A DNA stretch of 64,000 nt from Belliella calami (GCF_022549695.1 NZ_JAKZGS010000015.1:46572-110571); one strand, 5' to 3'. Positions 25,517 through 35,518 are shown, counted from the stretch's first letter. Translations and numbers: made by a program. The notes: generated from the sequence alone by a model not told the origin.

Positions 25517-26539
25517 TTAAGATTTTTCCAGAACCTTTATCATCTTGAAAGATTTCATCAAATGAAACAACCCCGGTAAGATAACAGCCCCACCGATAAT
25601 CAACATCCATCCCAAATTTGTGATTGTGGCTTGAGGTGCCATGTTTTCAAGCAAACTTATTTCCTTATCAGCTGTAATGATAAAATAAGGAAAATGCGTA
25701 ACAATAGCAGCGAAGAGAATAAGTACAACCTGAATGCCTGCCATGTTGCGACTGGCTATCCGTCTTTGTGCCCTGATGAATTTCCACAATGGGAACAGTA
25801 ATATTCCGGAAATTACAACCGAAAGGATTGCAATGGGGTTTTCTATAAAATCACGAACGAATTTGATATCATTTAAATAGCCATAAAACAACAGGACAAA
25901 CCCCAAAAGGACAAGCGTGATGGTGAAAATGGCAGAGCTTTTACTAAAGTGGTTTCTTGCAACTCCCTCTGATTCTCCAATCAAAAGTGTTGCTGCAAGA
26001 AAGGCACAAAGTGCTGCATAAAATAAGCCTACCAATAGCCCAAAAAGATTCAGCCATGGATGGATAAAGAAATCATAGAAATTTGAGTCTGGATACGCTT
26101 CCAAAGTGATGATTTTGCCACTAATTAATGCCCCAAAGGACAAACCTAAAAAAACTGGTGTGATAAAACTCCCTATTCTAAAGAGCCAATTATACCAAAA
26201 TTGTGATTGATCAATGACTGCATCATAATGTCTGAAAACAAAAGCCACCCCTCTAATCGTAATCCCAAGTAATACCAATGTGAGAGGTATGTGGAGATAG
26301 ACGACCATAATGTTGAAGTAAGCGGGAAATGCAACCCAAAGAATCACCAACATGATGATAAGCCAAATATGATTAGCTTCCCATACTGGTCCGATGACCC
26401 TATAAATGATATCTCTGGTGTGGGGTCTGTTTTTGCGTGAAGCAAATAATTCTACAATTCCAGCCCCAAAATCAGCACCACCGAGCATGACATACAAGAG
26501 CAGTGAAAAAAGAAGGAAAAACAAAACTACATAAAGCAT
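25517..26539 (-). CDS. cydB: Cytochrome bd oxidase subunit II
   Basis: 340 aa, eight predicted membrane helices, with the family start VLFFLLFSLLLYVMLGGADFGAGIVEL and GPVWEANHIWLIIMLVILW. The protein supports the haem-bearing subunit I and closes the channel for oxygen. It starts two bases after cydA. No cydX-like small ORF was recognised downstream. Confidence 0.95.
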   Translation of the reverse strand: MLYVVLFFLLFSLLLYVMLGGADFGAGIVELFASRKNRPHTRDIIYRVIGPVWEANHIWLIIMLVILWVAFPAYFNIMVVYLHIPLTLVLLGITIRGVAFVFRHYDAVIDQSQFWYNWLFRIGSFITPVFLGLSFGALISGKIITLEAYPDSNFYDFFIHPWLNLFGLLVGLFYAALCAFLAATLLIGESEGVARNHFSKSSAIFTITLVLLGFVLLFYGYLNDIKFVRDFIENPIAILSVVISGILLFPLWKFIRAQRRIASRNMAGIQVVLILFAAIVTHFPYFIITADKEISLLENMAPQATITNLGWMLIIGGAVILPGLFHLMKSFKMIKVLEKS

Positions 26540-26541
26540 GA

Positions 26542-27843
26542 TCAGTTTGGATTTTGGTTAAGGGCTTTGATTTGACGGTTCATCAGCCAAGTTACAGTGA
26601 CAGCCAGCAGGGAATACATGCATAAGTAGAAATAGAAACTATACTTCATGCCAGGCATAGGGGTTACAGCATCTTTGGTCAGCATGATTTGATGGATTAT
26701 CCATGGTTGCCTTCCCACTTCAGTGACCACCCATCCTGCTTCTATCGCTACAAATCCAAGTGGAGCCATTAGCACAAAAAGCAACCAATAATATTTATTT
26801 TTCTCCCAGTTTTTCTTCTTGAGACTGACAAGGTAAATCAATCCTGCCAGCATCAATACAACACCTAAGCCAACCATGATTTGGAAAGCATAATGTACAA
26901 TGGCTACAGGGGGATGTTCTTCTTTAGGGAAATCATTGAGTCCTTTTACTTCAGCATCAAAATCTCCAAAAGCCAAAAAAGAAAGGGCTTTTGGGATAGC
27001 AATTTTATGCGTCACCTTTTGTTTTTCTACATCTACTATACCTCCTATATACAGCGGTGCGCCTTTTTGCGTCTCAAAATGAGCCTCTAGGGCCGCAAGT
27101 TTGACAGGTTGCCTTTCAGCTACATCTTTGGCAGAGATATCGCCACTGATTGGTTGCAAAAATGCCGCTACAGTGCCTATAATAATTGTAATTTTAAATG
27201 CTTTTTTGTGTAAGTCAACATTCCTGTTTTTGTAAATCTGATAAGCATGAATACCAGCAACGCCAAAACTTGTAGCCACAAAAGCAGCCAAGGTCATGTG
27301 AAGCGCCTGTGTGAACCATGCCGGATTTAGAAAAGCTTTGACAGGATCAATGTTTGTAAATTCCCCATTGATATAGTCAAAACCAGAAGGTGCATTCATC
27401 CAGCCATTGGCTGATACTACTAGAATGCCTGAAGCGACACCAGAGACCCCTATGATTATTCCGGTAAACCAATGGAACTTCTCAGGTAATTTGTCCCATC
27501 CATAAAGATAAAAACCCAATGCAATAGCTTCCACAAAAAAGGCTGCTCCTTCGAGAGAAAATGGCATTCCTATGATTGGCCCCGCATGTTTCATGAATTC
27601 AGGCCAAAGCATTCCCAATTCAAAAGACAGCGCAGTGCCAGAAACAGCTCCTGTCACAAAAAAAATCGCAACCCCTTTTAGCCATGACTTTGTTAGTTTT
27701 TTGTAAACAGGGTTTCTGGTTTTCAAGTATTTGTAATGAGAAACCACCATAAAAAATGGCATAACCATTCCAATACAGGCAAATATTATATGAAAGCCTA
27801 GGGTGAAGGCCATTTGTAAACGAGCGTAATCGAGATTTTCCAT
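26542..27843 (-). CDS. cydA: Cytochrome bd oxidase subunit I
   Basis: 433 aa, about nine membrane helices. N-terminal features ARLQMAFTLGFHIIFACIGM carry the first haem-ligand histidine. The GRQPWIIH motif near the C-terminal third is characteristic. The Q-loop between helices six and seven is short, as in many Bacteroidota bd oxidases. The enzyme oxidises quinol and reduces oxygen with high affinity, useful at low oxygen. It is first in the cydAB operon; the gap to dnaB (27844-28033) has the divergent promoters. Confidence 0.95.
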   Translation of the reverse strand: MENLDYARLQMAFTLGFHIIFACIGMVMPFFMVVSHYKYLKTRNPVYKKLTKSWLKGVAIFFVTGAVSGTALSFELGMLWPEFMKHAGPIIGMPFSLEGAAFFVEAIALGFYLYGWDKLPEKFHWFTGIIIGVSGVASGILVVSANGWMNAPSGFDYINGEFTNIDPVKAFLNPAWFTQALHMTLAAFVATSFGVAGIHAYQIYKNRNVDLHKKAFKITIIIGTVAAFLQPISGDISAKDVAERQPVKLAALEAHFETQKGAPLYIGGIVDVEKQKVTHKIAIPKALSFLAFGDFDAEVKGLNDFPKEEHPPVAIVHYAFQIMVGLGVVLMLAGLIYLVSLKKKNWEKNKYYWLLFVLMAPLGFVAIEAGWVVTEVGRQPWIIHQIMLTKDAVTPMPGMKYSFYFYLCMYSLLAVTVTWLMNRQIKALNQNPN

Positions 27844-28020
27844 AGCTATGGTTTGTCATTCAAATATAAAGGTTAAAAAAATTAAGAGAGCAGATACCCC
27901 GAAATAACTCGCGATTTTTTAAATCAAGCGGATGCATATTATAGGATTGATTCTCCGTTATTTAAGAGGGGTGTTGATAACTCGTGCATAAATTGTTCAA
28001 AACCTTATTGATAAACAGAC

Positions 28021-28028
28021 TACATTTG
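28021..28028 (+). promoter_or_regulatory. Possible Bacteroidota-type -7 element before dnaB
   Basis: TACATTTG matches the TAnnTTTG -7 consensus of Bacteroidota and lies 5 bases before the dnaB ATG, so transcripts would be nearly leaderless. An upstream TTG suitable as -33 is not at the ideal distance. Treat as a weak prediction. Confidence 0.25.
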
Positions 28029-28033
28029 TCTAT

Positions 28034-29623
28034 ATGGCAGACAATAAAATACAAGGAAAAGATAGGTTGGCAGGTAGAAGAAAGCCAGACTTAGCAGGCA
28101 TATCAGGAGTGGGTAAATTGCCCCCTCAGGCAGTGGAGTTGGAAGAGGCAGTATTGGGTGCATTGATGCTTGAGAAAGATGCATTGACCCAAGTAGTTGA
28201 TATATTGAGACCAGAGAGTTTTTATAAAGAAGCCCACAAGGAAATATACAATGCAATCATCGATCTTTTTACCGAAAGTCAACCTATTGACTTGTTGACC
28301 GTCACCAATCAGCTTAGGAAGAAAGGCAAATTGGAAATGGCGGGTGGTGCATTTTTTATCACTGAATTGACCTCAAAAGTTTCTTCGGCAGCCAACCTTG
28401 AGTTTCACTCCAGGATTATCACAGAGCAGGCTATGAAGCGTGACATGATCCGAATAGCTTCAGATATTCAAAAAGAAGCTTTTGAAGATACCACCGACGT
28501 TTTTGAACTTTTGGACAAAATGGAACAGTCACTTTTTGAGATTTCGGAGAAAAATATCAGAAAGAATTATTCCGATATGCGCTCGATCATGAAAGCTGCA
28601 ATTATGGAGTTGGAAGCTAGGAAAGGTCAAAAAGATGGTTTGACAGGTGTTCCAAGTGGGTTTACAGCTTTGGATAGAGTTACCTCAGGTTGGCAAAAAT
28701 CTGATTTGGTGATCATCGCAGCAAGACCTGCGATGGGTAAAACAGCCTTTGTTCTTTCTGTTTTAAGAAATGCAGCTGTGGATCACGAAAGACCCGTGGC
28801 GATATTTTCTCTGGAAATGTCCTCAGTTCAGTTAGTGAACAGGTTGATTTCCTCAGAAGCTGAGTTGGATTCCGAGAAGATCAAAAAAGGAAATCTTGCA
28901 GATTATGAATGGGAGCAATTAGTCCATAAAACTGCCAAACTTTCAAAAGCTCCACTTTTCGTAGATGATACTCCTGCATTGTCAATTTTGGAATTGAGGG
29001 CAAAATGTAGAAAACTAAAAGCCCAACATGATATACAGATGATCGTAATCGATTACTTGCAGCTGATGTCTGGAGATTCCAAGTCAAGTGGAGGAGGAGG
29101 AAACCGTGAACAAGAGATTGCAAGTATTTCCCGGTCATTGAAAATGATTGCAAAGGAATTGGCAGTCCCTGTGATAGCACTTTCCCAGTTATCTAGAGCT
29201 GTGGAGACAAGGGGAGGAGACAAGAGACCACAACTTTCGGATTTGAGGGAATCAGGAGCCATCGAGCAAGATGCAGATATGGTAATGTTTCTTTATCGAC
29301 CGGAATATTATGGAATCAACGAAGATGAAGATGGAAACTCTACCATGGGGGTTGGTGAAGTTATTATCGCCAAGCATAGAAATGGTTCTTTGGAGACCGT
29401 GAAATTGAGGTTTATCGGTAAGTACACAAGATTTACCGATTTGGAAATGAACGTACCTTACAAACCACAAGATGCACTTTATGGAAGTAAATTCCCAAGC
29501 AGTGCAGGAGGTCAAGATTTCGATTCAGGAAACACCATTCGCCTACAATCAAAAGCAAACGGAGGGGATAATGATGCTCCATTCCCAGGAGGATTTGGCA
29601 GCGACGAGCCAGCGCCTTTTTAG
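28034..29623 (+). CDS. dnaB: Replicative DNA helicase DnaB
   Basis: 529 aa. The N-terminal domain (residues about 30-130, with LPPQAVELEEAVLGALML) binds primase. The RecA-like motor covers residues about 195-470: Walker A is ARPAMGKTA at 230-238, Walker B is in MIVIDYLQLMSG, and the arginine-finger region LYRPEYYG follows. The C-terminal extension of about 60 residues is glycine- and proline-rich, as in other Bacteroidota DnaB. Function: unwinds DNA ahead of the replication fork. The N-terminus has a 30-residue basic tail. There is no intein. It is a single gene next to a 585-base intergenic region. Confidence 0.97.
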   Translation: MADNKIQGKDRLAGRRKPDLAGISGVGKLPPQAVELEEAVLGALMLEKDALTQVVDILRPESFYKEAHKEIYNAIIDLFTESQPIDLLTVTNQLRKKGKLEMAGGAFFITELTSKVSSAANLEFHSRIITEQAMKRDMIRIASDIQKEAFEDTTDVFELLDKMEQSLFEISEKNIRKNYSDMRSIMKAAIMELEARKGQKDGLTGVPSGFTALDRVTSGWQKSDLVIIAARPAMGKTAFVLSVLRNAAVDHERPVAIFSLEMSSVQLVNRLISSEAELDSEKIKKGNLADYEWEQLVHKTAKLSKAPLFVDDTPALSILELRAKCRKLKAQHDIQMIVIDYLQLMSGDSKSSGGGGNREQEIASISRSLKMIAKELAVPVIALSQLSRAVETRGGDKRPQLSDLRESGAIEQDADMVMFLYRPEYYGINEDEDGNSTMGVGEVIIAKHRNGSLETVKLRFIGKYTRFTDLEMNVPYKPQDALYGSKFPSSAGGQDFDSGNTIRLQSKANGGDNDAPFPGGFGSDEPAPF

Positions 29624-30208
29624 AAGAGAGATTTTAGATGTGAGATTTTAGAGTCAAGAACCAAGACACAATATTTGAAACAAGAGTGTGAGACCTCAGT
29701 GAAACGAGAGGCAATAACCACGAACATGCCCTGAAAGGGCTTATGATCCAAGCATCGGGTCAAGACCCGATGTCTAAAAAGATTTCAGTTGAACGTTTGC
29801 CCTGAAAAGCCTGTCCCGCATCCTTATCGGGAGGCAATTGAAAGGCTATCGAAAATAAAGAGAAGTCAATAAAAAAAGTGTCAACGAATTTCAGGACATG
29901 ACAAAATGTTAAGATGTAAGAAAAAAGAGTCAATTAAATGAAGGACACGACAATAGATCGCATAGTTGAAGAAAGGTGCCAGAAATGATAAACGAAAAAG
30001 GTGAGAGATAGAATCATATGGACAGGAGAGAAAGATCTCTTTGCAATTCTAAATACTGGCTGCTAGTGGTCGAAATGACTTGAAAATCACTTTACCCTGA
30101 TCAACCGATAACTCATCAAACTTATAATCAGTTTTCCATCCAAGAAACTTTCAATCCGCCGCGGCGGACAAGCTCTTAAAACCTTACAACCTTTATAACC
30201 TTTCCAAA
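29624..30208. other. 585-base gap with several short palindromes
   Basis: No convincing ORF. Compact hairpins are: GCCCT-GAA-AGGGC (29728-29740); CATCGGGTC-AA-GACCCGATG (29753-29772); TCCCG with CGGGA around 29813-29832; and the GC-rich palindrome TCCGCCGCGGCGGA (30155-30168), unusual in this A/T-rich genome. Near 30180 a stretch ACCTTACAACC resembles the CAACCTTC units of the 22.5-kb array. The gap may hold decayed repetitive elements. No terminator was identified right after dnaB. Confidence 0.5.
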
Positions 30209-31213
30209 ATGATGAAATCAATAGTTCTAAATACCACACTGGAAGATAAAATAGAAATTTCGGAGATTGAAATCCCTAAGATTGGACCAGATGAAGTGCT
30301 TGTGAAAATACATGCTGCAGCACTCAACCATCGGGATGAATGGTGTAGACAAGGCTTATATCCAGGTTTGAAGAATGGTATTGTAATGGGTTCTGATGGT
30401 GCAGGAGTAGTTTTTGAAGTGGGTGCTGATGTTGATCAATCGAATATTGGAAGGGAAGTGATCATCAACCCAGCCAATCATTGGGGAGATAACGAGCATG
30501 CACAATCCAAAGATTTTTCGATTCTTGGTATGCCTGAAAATGGAACTTTGGCTGAATACGTGAAAGTAAAGTTAGACAGAATCCAACCGAAGCCTGAATA
30601 TTTAAATTGGGAAGAAGCTGCAGCACTGCCTCTAGGGGGATTGACAGCTTACAGAGCATTGATGGTTCAAGGAAGATTGCAAAAAGGAGAAAAAGTATTG
30701 GTGACCGGTTTTGGAGGTGGAGTTGCACAATTTGCAGCTCAATACGCATTGGCCAATGGAGCGGAAGTGTATGTTAGCAGCAGTTCTGAGAATAAATTGG
30801 AAGTGGCCATAAAACTAGGAGCAAAAGGTGGTTTCAATTATAAAAAGGAAGATTGGGCTAAAGAAGCGCTAGAGCTTACTGGAGGATTTGATTTGATCAT
30901 TGACAGCGCGATGGGGGATACTTTGGGGAATTTGATTCAAGTTACCAAGCCAGGAGGGCGTATCGTATTTTACGGAGCAACAAAGGGAAATCCAAAGGAA
31001 GTCGATGCCAGGAAAATATTTTGGAATCAAATACACCTGATCGGTAGTACAATGGGTTCTGATATTGATTTTTCAGATATGCTGAAGTTCATAGAAGTTA
31101 ACAAAATCACACCTGTAATTGATCAGATTTTCTCTGTAGAGAAAGCAGTAGCTGCTTTTGATAGGATGAAATCAGGACAGCAATTAGGCAAAATAATTGT
31201 GAAATTCGTCTGA
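30209..31213 (+). CDS. Zinc-type alcohol dehydrogenase / quinone oxidoreductase-like enzyme
   Basis: 334 aa of the MDR superfamily. Residues about 25-120 are the GroES-like catalytic domain (VKIHAAALNHRDEWCRQGLY, MGSDGAGVVFEVG). Residues about 145-285 are the Rossmann domain, with VTGFGGGVAQFAAQYALANG for nucleotide binding. The structural zinc cysteines are absent, so the family's quinone-reductase-like branch fits better. Start is MM at 30209/30212; either is possible. The substrate is unknown. It converges with a small TPR gene. Confidence 0.85.
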   Translation: MMKSIVLNTTLEDKIEISEIEIPKIGPDEVLVKIHAAALNHRDEWCRQGLYPGLKNGIVMGSDGAGVVFEVGADVDQSNIGREVIINPANHWGDNEHAQSKDFSILGMPENGTLAEYVKVKLDRIQPKPEYLNWEEAAALPLGGLTAYRALMVQGRLQKGEKVLVTGFGGGVAQFAAQYALANGAEVYVSSSSENKLEVAIKLGAKGGFNYKKEDWAKEALELTGGFDLIIDSAMGDTLGNLIQVTKPGGRIVFYGATKGNPKEVDARKIFWNQIHLIGSTMGSDIDFSDMLKFIEVNKITPVIDQIFSVEKAVAAFDRMKSGQQLGKIIVKFV

Positions 31214-31215
31214 AA

Positions 31216-31548
31216 TCAGAATAAATCTTGGTCAATAAGAAAGTTTTGGTAAGAATTTTGAAGTTCCCCAAGCGCGTGTGAATTTTGTTGTACTTTGGCA
31301 AGGGCAATACCATCTTCATAAATCTTTTTTGCTTCTTCAATCAAATTCAACTCTGCGCATAAAGATGCAGCATGATAATAAGTTGGAAGATAAACTTTGT
31401 AGTCAATTAAGAGTTTATTAAAGTATTGAAGTGCTTCTTGAGGATCATTGTTTCTGAATTCCAAAGCTAGGGCATACCAATTGAAGGGATTTTCGGGCTC
31501 CAGTTCTGCATAACTTTTGAGAGTTTCGATGCGGGACAAATTGCTCAT
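31216..31548 (-). CDS. Small tetratricopeptide-repeat protein
   Basis: 110 aa with about three TPR-like helix pairs: NPFNWYALALEFRNNDPQEA, YLPTYYHAASLCAELN and EEAKKIYEDGIALA. No signal peptide, so cytoplasmic. Probably a protein-protein adapter; partners are unknown. Divergent from etfB, 76 bases from its start. Confidence 0.8.
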   Translation of the reverse strand: MSNLSRIETLKSYAELEPENPFNWYALALEFRNNDPQEALQYFNKLLIDYKVYLPTYYHAASLCAELNLIEEAKKIYEDGIALAKVQQNSHALGELQNSYQNFLIDQDLF

Positions 31549-31624
31549 GAATTCTTTTTTTAATTAAAGGCTTAATCACTAAATTCACGCAATTTAAATA
31601 AATTAAATAACCTAAATATACATA

Positions 31625-32362
31625 ATGAAAATTCTTGTCTGTATTACGCACGTACCGGATACTACTTCCAAAATTCAATTTACCGATAATAACACGAAAT
31701 TCGATAAGAATGGCGTACAGTTTATCATTGGTCCTTATGACGACTATGCACTTGCAAGAGCAGTAGAGCTGAAGGAGCAATTGAATGCAACGCTTACTGT
31801 ATTGAACGTAGGAGAAGCAGAGACAGAACCTACTTTGAGAAAAGCTTTGGCAATAGGTGCCGATGATGCGATCAGAGTTAATTCTTTTCCCAAAGATTCA
31901 CTTTTTGTAGCCAAGCAAATCACTGCAATAGCTAAAGAAAATAATTATGACCTTATCTTAATGGGTAGAGAGTCTATTGATTTTAACGGCGGTATGGTAC
32001 ATGGAATGGTGGGTGAAATGTTGGGGATACCGTCCATTTCTCCAGTTATGAAGTTGGAAATAGAAGGGACTACAGTCAAAATGGCCAGGGAGATAGAAGG
32101 TGGAAAAGAATATTTGGAAGCAAGTTTACCTCTTATAGCAGGATGTCAAGAGCCAATAGCTGAGTGGAAAATCCCAAATATGAGAGGAATCATGTCTGCC
32201 AGAACAAAACCTCTGAATGTCGTAGAGCCGGTTGACGAGAGCACAGCCACTGAAGTAATGCAGTTTCAACTTCCTCCAGCAAAAGGAGCGGTAAAATTAG
32301 TTGATAAAGACAATGTTGAAGAACTTGTTAAGTTGTTGAAAAACGATGCCAAAGTACTTTAA
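31625..32362 (+). CDS. etfB: Electron transfer flavoprotein, beta subunit
   Basis: 245 aa. Family motifs: ICITHVPDT near the start, VGEAETEPTLRKALAIGADDAI, VLMGRESIDFNGG-like pattern (residues about 115-130), and the C-terminal IPNMRGIMSARTKPL. The beta subunit binds AMP and forms a dimer with EtfA to pass electrons from acyl-CoA dehydrogenases to the quinone pool. It is the first gene of etfB-etfA-DUF151. Confidence 0.95.
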   Translation: MKILVCITHVPDTTSKIQFTDNNTKFDKNGVQFIIGPYDDYALARAVELKEQLNATLTVLNVGEAETEPTLRKALAIGADDAIRVNSFPKDSLFVAKQITAIAKENNYDLILMGRESIDFNGGMVHGMVGEMLGIPSISPVMKLEIEGTTVKMAREIEGGKEYLEASLPLIAGCQEPIAEWKIPNMRGIMSARTKPLNVVEPVDESTATEVMQFQLPPAKGAVKLVDKDNVEELVKLLKNDAKVL

Positions 32363-32396
32363 TAAATCTTTCTTATAAACAATAAATCAAGATAAT

Positions 32397-33365
32397 ATGT
32401 CAATTTTAGTATATATAGAGCACGCAGAAGGTGCCATCAAAAAAACAAGTTTGGAAGCAGTCTCTTATGGTAAAGCATTATCGGACAAAATAGGGGGAGG
32501 TGATGTCATAGCAGTCGCATTGGGTGCTATCGATTCAGGAGAGTTGAAAAAGGCAGGGATAGCAGGAGCAAGCAAAATAATACATGACGCAAATGATAAG
32601 TTAACTGCAGGCGTGATCCAAGCACATGCAGATGCTGTAGCGCAAGTTTACAATCAAGTTGGTGCAAATACACTTGTATTGGCAAAATCTTCCTTGGGTG
32701 ACGCAGTAGCGGCAAGGTTGGCAATAAAACTTAACGCAGGTTTAGTTTCCAATGTGGTAGATTTACCAGAGACAAGCGATGGTTATAAAGTAAAAAGAAG
32801 TATTTATACTGGAAAAGCATTTGCTGAAACGGTAATCAATACAGACCATAAGATTTTGGCGGTGAAGAAAAATGCAGTAGATCTTCTGACAGATGGCGCA
32901 GAAGCGGATGTTGAATCTGTGAGCTTATCCATAGATGAAGCTAACTTTGCGACAAGCATTACTTCTACTGATAAAGCAACAGGAGAGATTTTACTTCCAG
33001 AAGCAGATATTGTTGTATCCGGTGGTAGAGGTATGAAAGGACCAGAAAACTGGGGTATGCTTGAAGATTTGGCCAAAGAATTGGGTGCTGCAACTGGATG
33101 TTCCAAGCCAGTTTCTGACATTGGCTGGAGGCCTCATCACGAGCACGTAGGACAAACAGGAGTAAAAGTTGCCCCAACTTTGTATGTAGCAGTTGGAATT
33201 TCGGGCGCTATTCAACATCTTGCAGGTGTAAATTCTTCAAAATACATAGTTGTTATCAACAAAGACCCAGAAGCACCCTTTTTCAAAGCGGCAGATTATG
33301 GAATAGTTGGTGATGCATTTGAAGTAATTCCCAAACTAACTGAAGCTTTAAAAGCAATAAAATAA
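32397..33365 (+). CDS. etfA: Electron transfer flavoprotein, alpha subunit
   Basis: 322 aa. The N-terminal domain is variable; the C-terminal FAD domain is well conserved: VSGGRGMKGPENW, GCSKPVSDIGWRPHHEHVGQTG and KYIVVINKDPEAPFFKAADYGIVGD. It binds FAD and works with EtfB, 34 bases upstream. The DUF151 gene follows 5 bases after the stop. Confidence 0.96.
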   Translation: MSILVYIEHAEGAIKKTSLEAVSYGKALSDKIGGGDVIAVALGAIDSGELKKAGIAGASKIIHDANDKLTAGVIQAHADAVAQVYNQVGANTLVLAKSSLGDAVAARLAIKLNAGLVSNVVDLPETSDGYKVKRSIYTGKAFAETVINTDHKILAVKKNAVDLLTDGAEADVESVSLSIDEANFATSITSTDKATGEILLPEADIVVSGGRGMKGPENWGMLEDLAKELGAATGCSKPVSDIGWRPHHEHVGQTGVKVAPTLYVAVGISGAIQHLAGVNSSKYIVVINKDPEAPFFKAADYGIVGDAFEVIPKLTEALKAIK

Positions 33366-33370
33366 ATCTT

Positions 33371-33982
33371 GTGGACAAAACTATTGAATTAGAAATTCTT
33401 GGGCTTACATCGAATAACTCTCAGTCTGGATCCTTTACGCTAGTCTTGGGAGAAGTAGATGGACGTAGGAGACTTCCAATCGTGATTGGAATGTTTGAAG
33501 CTCAGGCAATTGCTATAGAAATAGAGAAGATTATTCCCAACAGGCCCATGACACATGATCTGTTCAAATCTTTTTCTAGTAGCTTTAATTTTTCTATTGA
33601 TCAAATACTGATTTCGGAAATGCAGGAGGGTGTTTTTTATGCAAAAATTTTGTGTAAAAATGAATCCAAAGTAGTCGAAATAGATGCCAGACCATCAGAT
33701 GCGATCGCTATCGCAGTGAGATTTGAAGCGCCTATTTATAGTACATCCAAAGTGATGTCTGAAGCTTCTATTGAGGTAAATGAAGAGGATGGGAAAATCA
33801 CTCAGCAAAAATCTTCAAGATCTCCAAAAGGAAATGCTCCTTCTACTGCTAAATCCACTTCCGGAGATTCTTATAAGGATTTTAGTTTGGATAAATTGAA
33901 TCAGTTATTGGAAAAGGCCATTGATAGTGAAGATTATGAAAAGGCTGCAAGAATAAGGGATGAGATCAACAAGCGAAACTAA
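33371..33982 (+). CDS. DUF151 bifunctional-nuclease-family protein with UVR tail
   Basis: 203 aa with a GTG start at 33371. Residues about 3-130 are the DUF151 domain (LTLVLGEVDGRRRLPIVIGMFEAQAIA, RPMTHDLF, IDARPSDAIAIAVR), a fold linked to nuclease activity in plant homologues. Residues about 172-203 form a UvrB/UvrC-type motif (LEKAIDSEDYEKAARIRDEI). It lies 5 bases after etfA and is likely co-transcribed, although no functional link with electron transfer is known. Confidence 0.88.
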   Translation: MDKTIELEILGLTSNNSQSGSFTLVLGEVDGRRRLPIVIGMFEAQAIAIEIEKIIPNRPMTHDLFKSFSSSFNFSIDQILISEMQEGVFYAKILCKNESKVVEIDARPSDAIAIAVRFEAPIYSTSKVMSEASIEVNEEDGKITQQKSSRSPKGNAPSTAKSTSGDSYKDFSLDKLNQLLEKAIDSEDYEKAARIRDEINKRN

Positions 33983-33984
33983 TT

Positions 33985-34022
33985 AAAGAAAAGCCTGGTC
34001 AAAACCAGGCTTTTCTTTTTTA
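33985..34022 (+). terminator. Terminator of the etfBA-DUF151 operon
   Basis: A perfect 15-bp stem (33985-33999 with 34004-34018) and a 4-nt loop, followed by T residues, starts 2 bases after the stop codon. Confidence 0.92.
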
Positions 34023-34095
34023 GATTATTGTGTCAAATCAATTATATTTATCGCATATTTATTCAACAAGTTTAATTTAGCCAAAATTCATTCAA

Positions 34096-35382
34096 ATGGA
34101 TTATTTCAGAGGTTTACTAGGGATAGTAGTTCTGCTACTTGTAGCATTCATTTTTTCTTCCAATAAAAAAGCAGTGGATTGGAGATTGGTCGGAATAGGA
34201 GTCTTGTTGCAGGCTATTTTTGGCTATTTGATTACAAAAGTTGAATTTGTAGCCTCCATTTTCGCTACTGTAAGTAGGGGGTTTGTGAAGTTTCTAAGTT
34301 TCTCCGAAGCTGGTGCTACCTTTATTTTTGGGGATCTGGCAACTAATTCCTTTGGATTTATTTTTGCATTTCAAGTATTGCCAACCATTATTTTCTTTTC
34401 GACTGTATCTGCGGGTTTGTACTATCTAGGCGTATTGCAAAAAATCGTGTTTGGTATTGCATGGGCAATGTCCAGAACGATGAGGTTATCCGGAGCAGAG
34501 AGCCTTTCAGCTGCGGGAAATATTTTCTTGGGACAGACTGAGGCGCCTCTTTTGGTTAGGCCATTTATTCCTACGATGTCAAAATCAGAGTTGATGTGTT
34601 TGATGACTGGAGGAATGGCAACTATTGCTGGTGGAGTTTTGGCAGGATATGTGGCATTTTTGGGAGGTGAAAGCCTAGAAGAGCAAAGTCGATTTGCGGC
34701 TTATCTCTTAGGTGCTAGTATCATGAATGCTCCTGCAGCTATCGTAATGTCAAAAATCATGATTCCCGAAACCCAAAAGGAAGCTGTCAATGATAAGCTT
34801 GAAGTCAACCAAGAAAATATGGGAGTCAATCTGATAGATGCGATGTCAATAGGTGCATCAGAAGGTCTCAAATTGGCCCTGAATGTAGGAGGGATGCTTT
34901 TGGCTTTTATAGCTGTGATTGCTGCCTTGAATTTTATTCTTTCGGGATTGATAGGTGAGTGGACAGGGTTGAATGCTTTTGTAATATCATCCACTGATGG
35001 ACAGTTTTCAGGATTTTCTTTGGAGTACATTCTAGGACAAGTCTTTCGCTTGTTTGCATGGGTGATCGGAGTAGAATGGAGTCAGACACTGCAAGTAGGA
35101 TCTCTACTAGGTCAAAAGACTGTAATCAATGAATTTGTGGCCTATCTAAGTTTGGCGGATATGAAAGAGGCAGGAGGGTTATCGCCAAAATCTATTGTGA
35201 TCGCTACCTATGCATTATGTGGTTTCTCTAATTTTAGCTCTATTGCAATCCAAGTAGGAGGAATAGGAAGCATTGCTCCAAATCAACAAGGAAATCTTTC
35301 GAAGTTAGGTATGCAAGCATTATTTGCAGCTACACTTGCCTGCATGATGACAGCTACTATAGCAGGGGCTTTGTTTTCTTGA
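34096..35382 (+). CDS. Concentrative nucleoside transporter (NupC/CNT family)
   Basis: 428 aa with about ten membrane segments. The gate/nucleoside-recognition segments are clear: SLSAAGNIFLGQTEAPLLVRP and ALCGFSNFSSIAIQVGG. CNT proteins import nucleosides with sodium or protons. It follows the DUF151 terminator and has its own A/T-rich leader. The converging cyclophilin gene shares the next terminator. Confidence 0.92.
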   Translation: MDYFRGLLGIVVLLLVAFIFSSNKKAVDWRLVGIGVLLQAIFGYLITKVEFVASIFATVSRGFVKFLSFSEAGATFIFGDLATNSFGFIFAFQVLPTIIFFSTVSAGLYYLGVLQKIVFGIAWAMSRTMRLSGAESLSAAGNIFLGQTEAPLLVRPFIPTMSKSELMCLMTGGMATIAGGVLAGYVAFLGGESLEEQSRFAAYLLGASIMNAPAAIVMSKIMIPETQKEAVNDKLEVNQENMGVNLIDAMSIGASEGLKLALNVGGMLLAFIAVIAALNFILSGLIGEWTGLNAFVISSTDGQFSGFSLEYILGQVFRLFAWVIGVEWSQTLQVGSLLGQKTVINEFVAYLSLADMKEAGGLSPKSIVIATYALCGFSNFSSIAIQVGGIGSIAPNQQGNLSKLGMQALFAATLACMMTATIAGALFS

Positions 35383-35481
35383 TTTTGAGACTGTATTTTT
35401 GGTTTGTTCTAAAAATCACGATAAAGCTTTGAATACTGAAATTGCTGGTGATAAGTAGCTATTCATGCATAAGTATAATAC

Positions 35482-35518
35482 AAAAAAAGACCTGAAAATC
35501 AAGTTCAGGTCTTTTTTT
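35482..35518. terminator. Bidirectional terminator between nucleoside transporter and cyclophilin genes
   Basis: A perfect 15-bp stem (35482-35496 with 35504-35518) with 7 A residues on one side and 7 T on the other lies between convergent genes. Confidence 0.88.
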
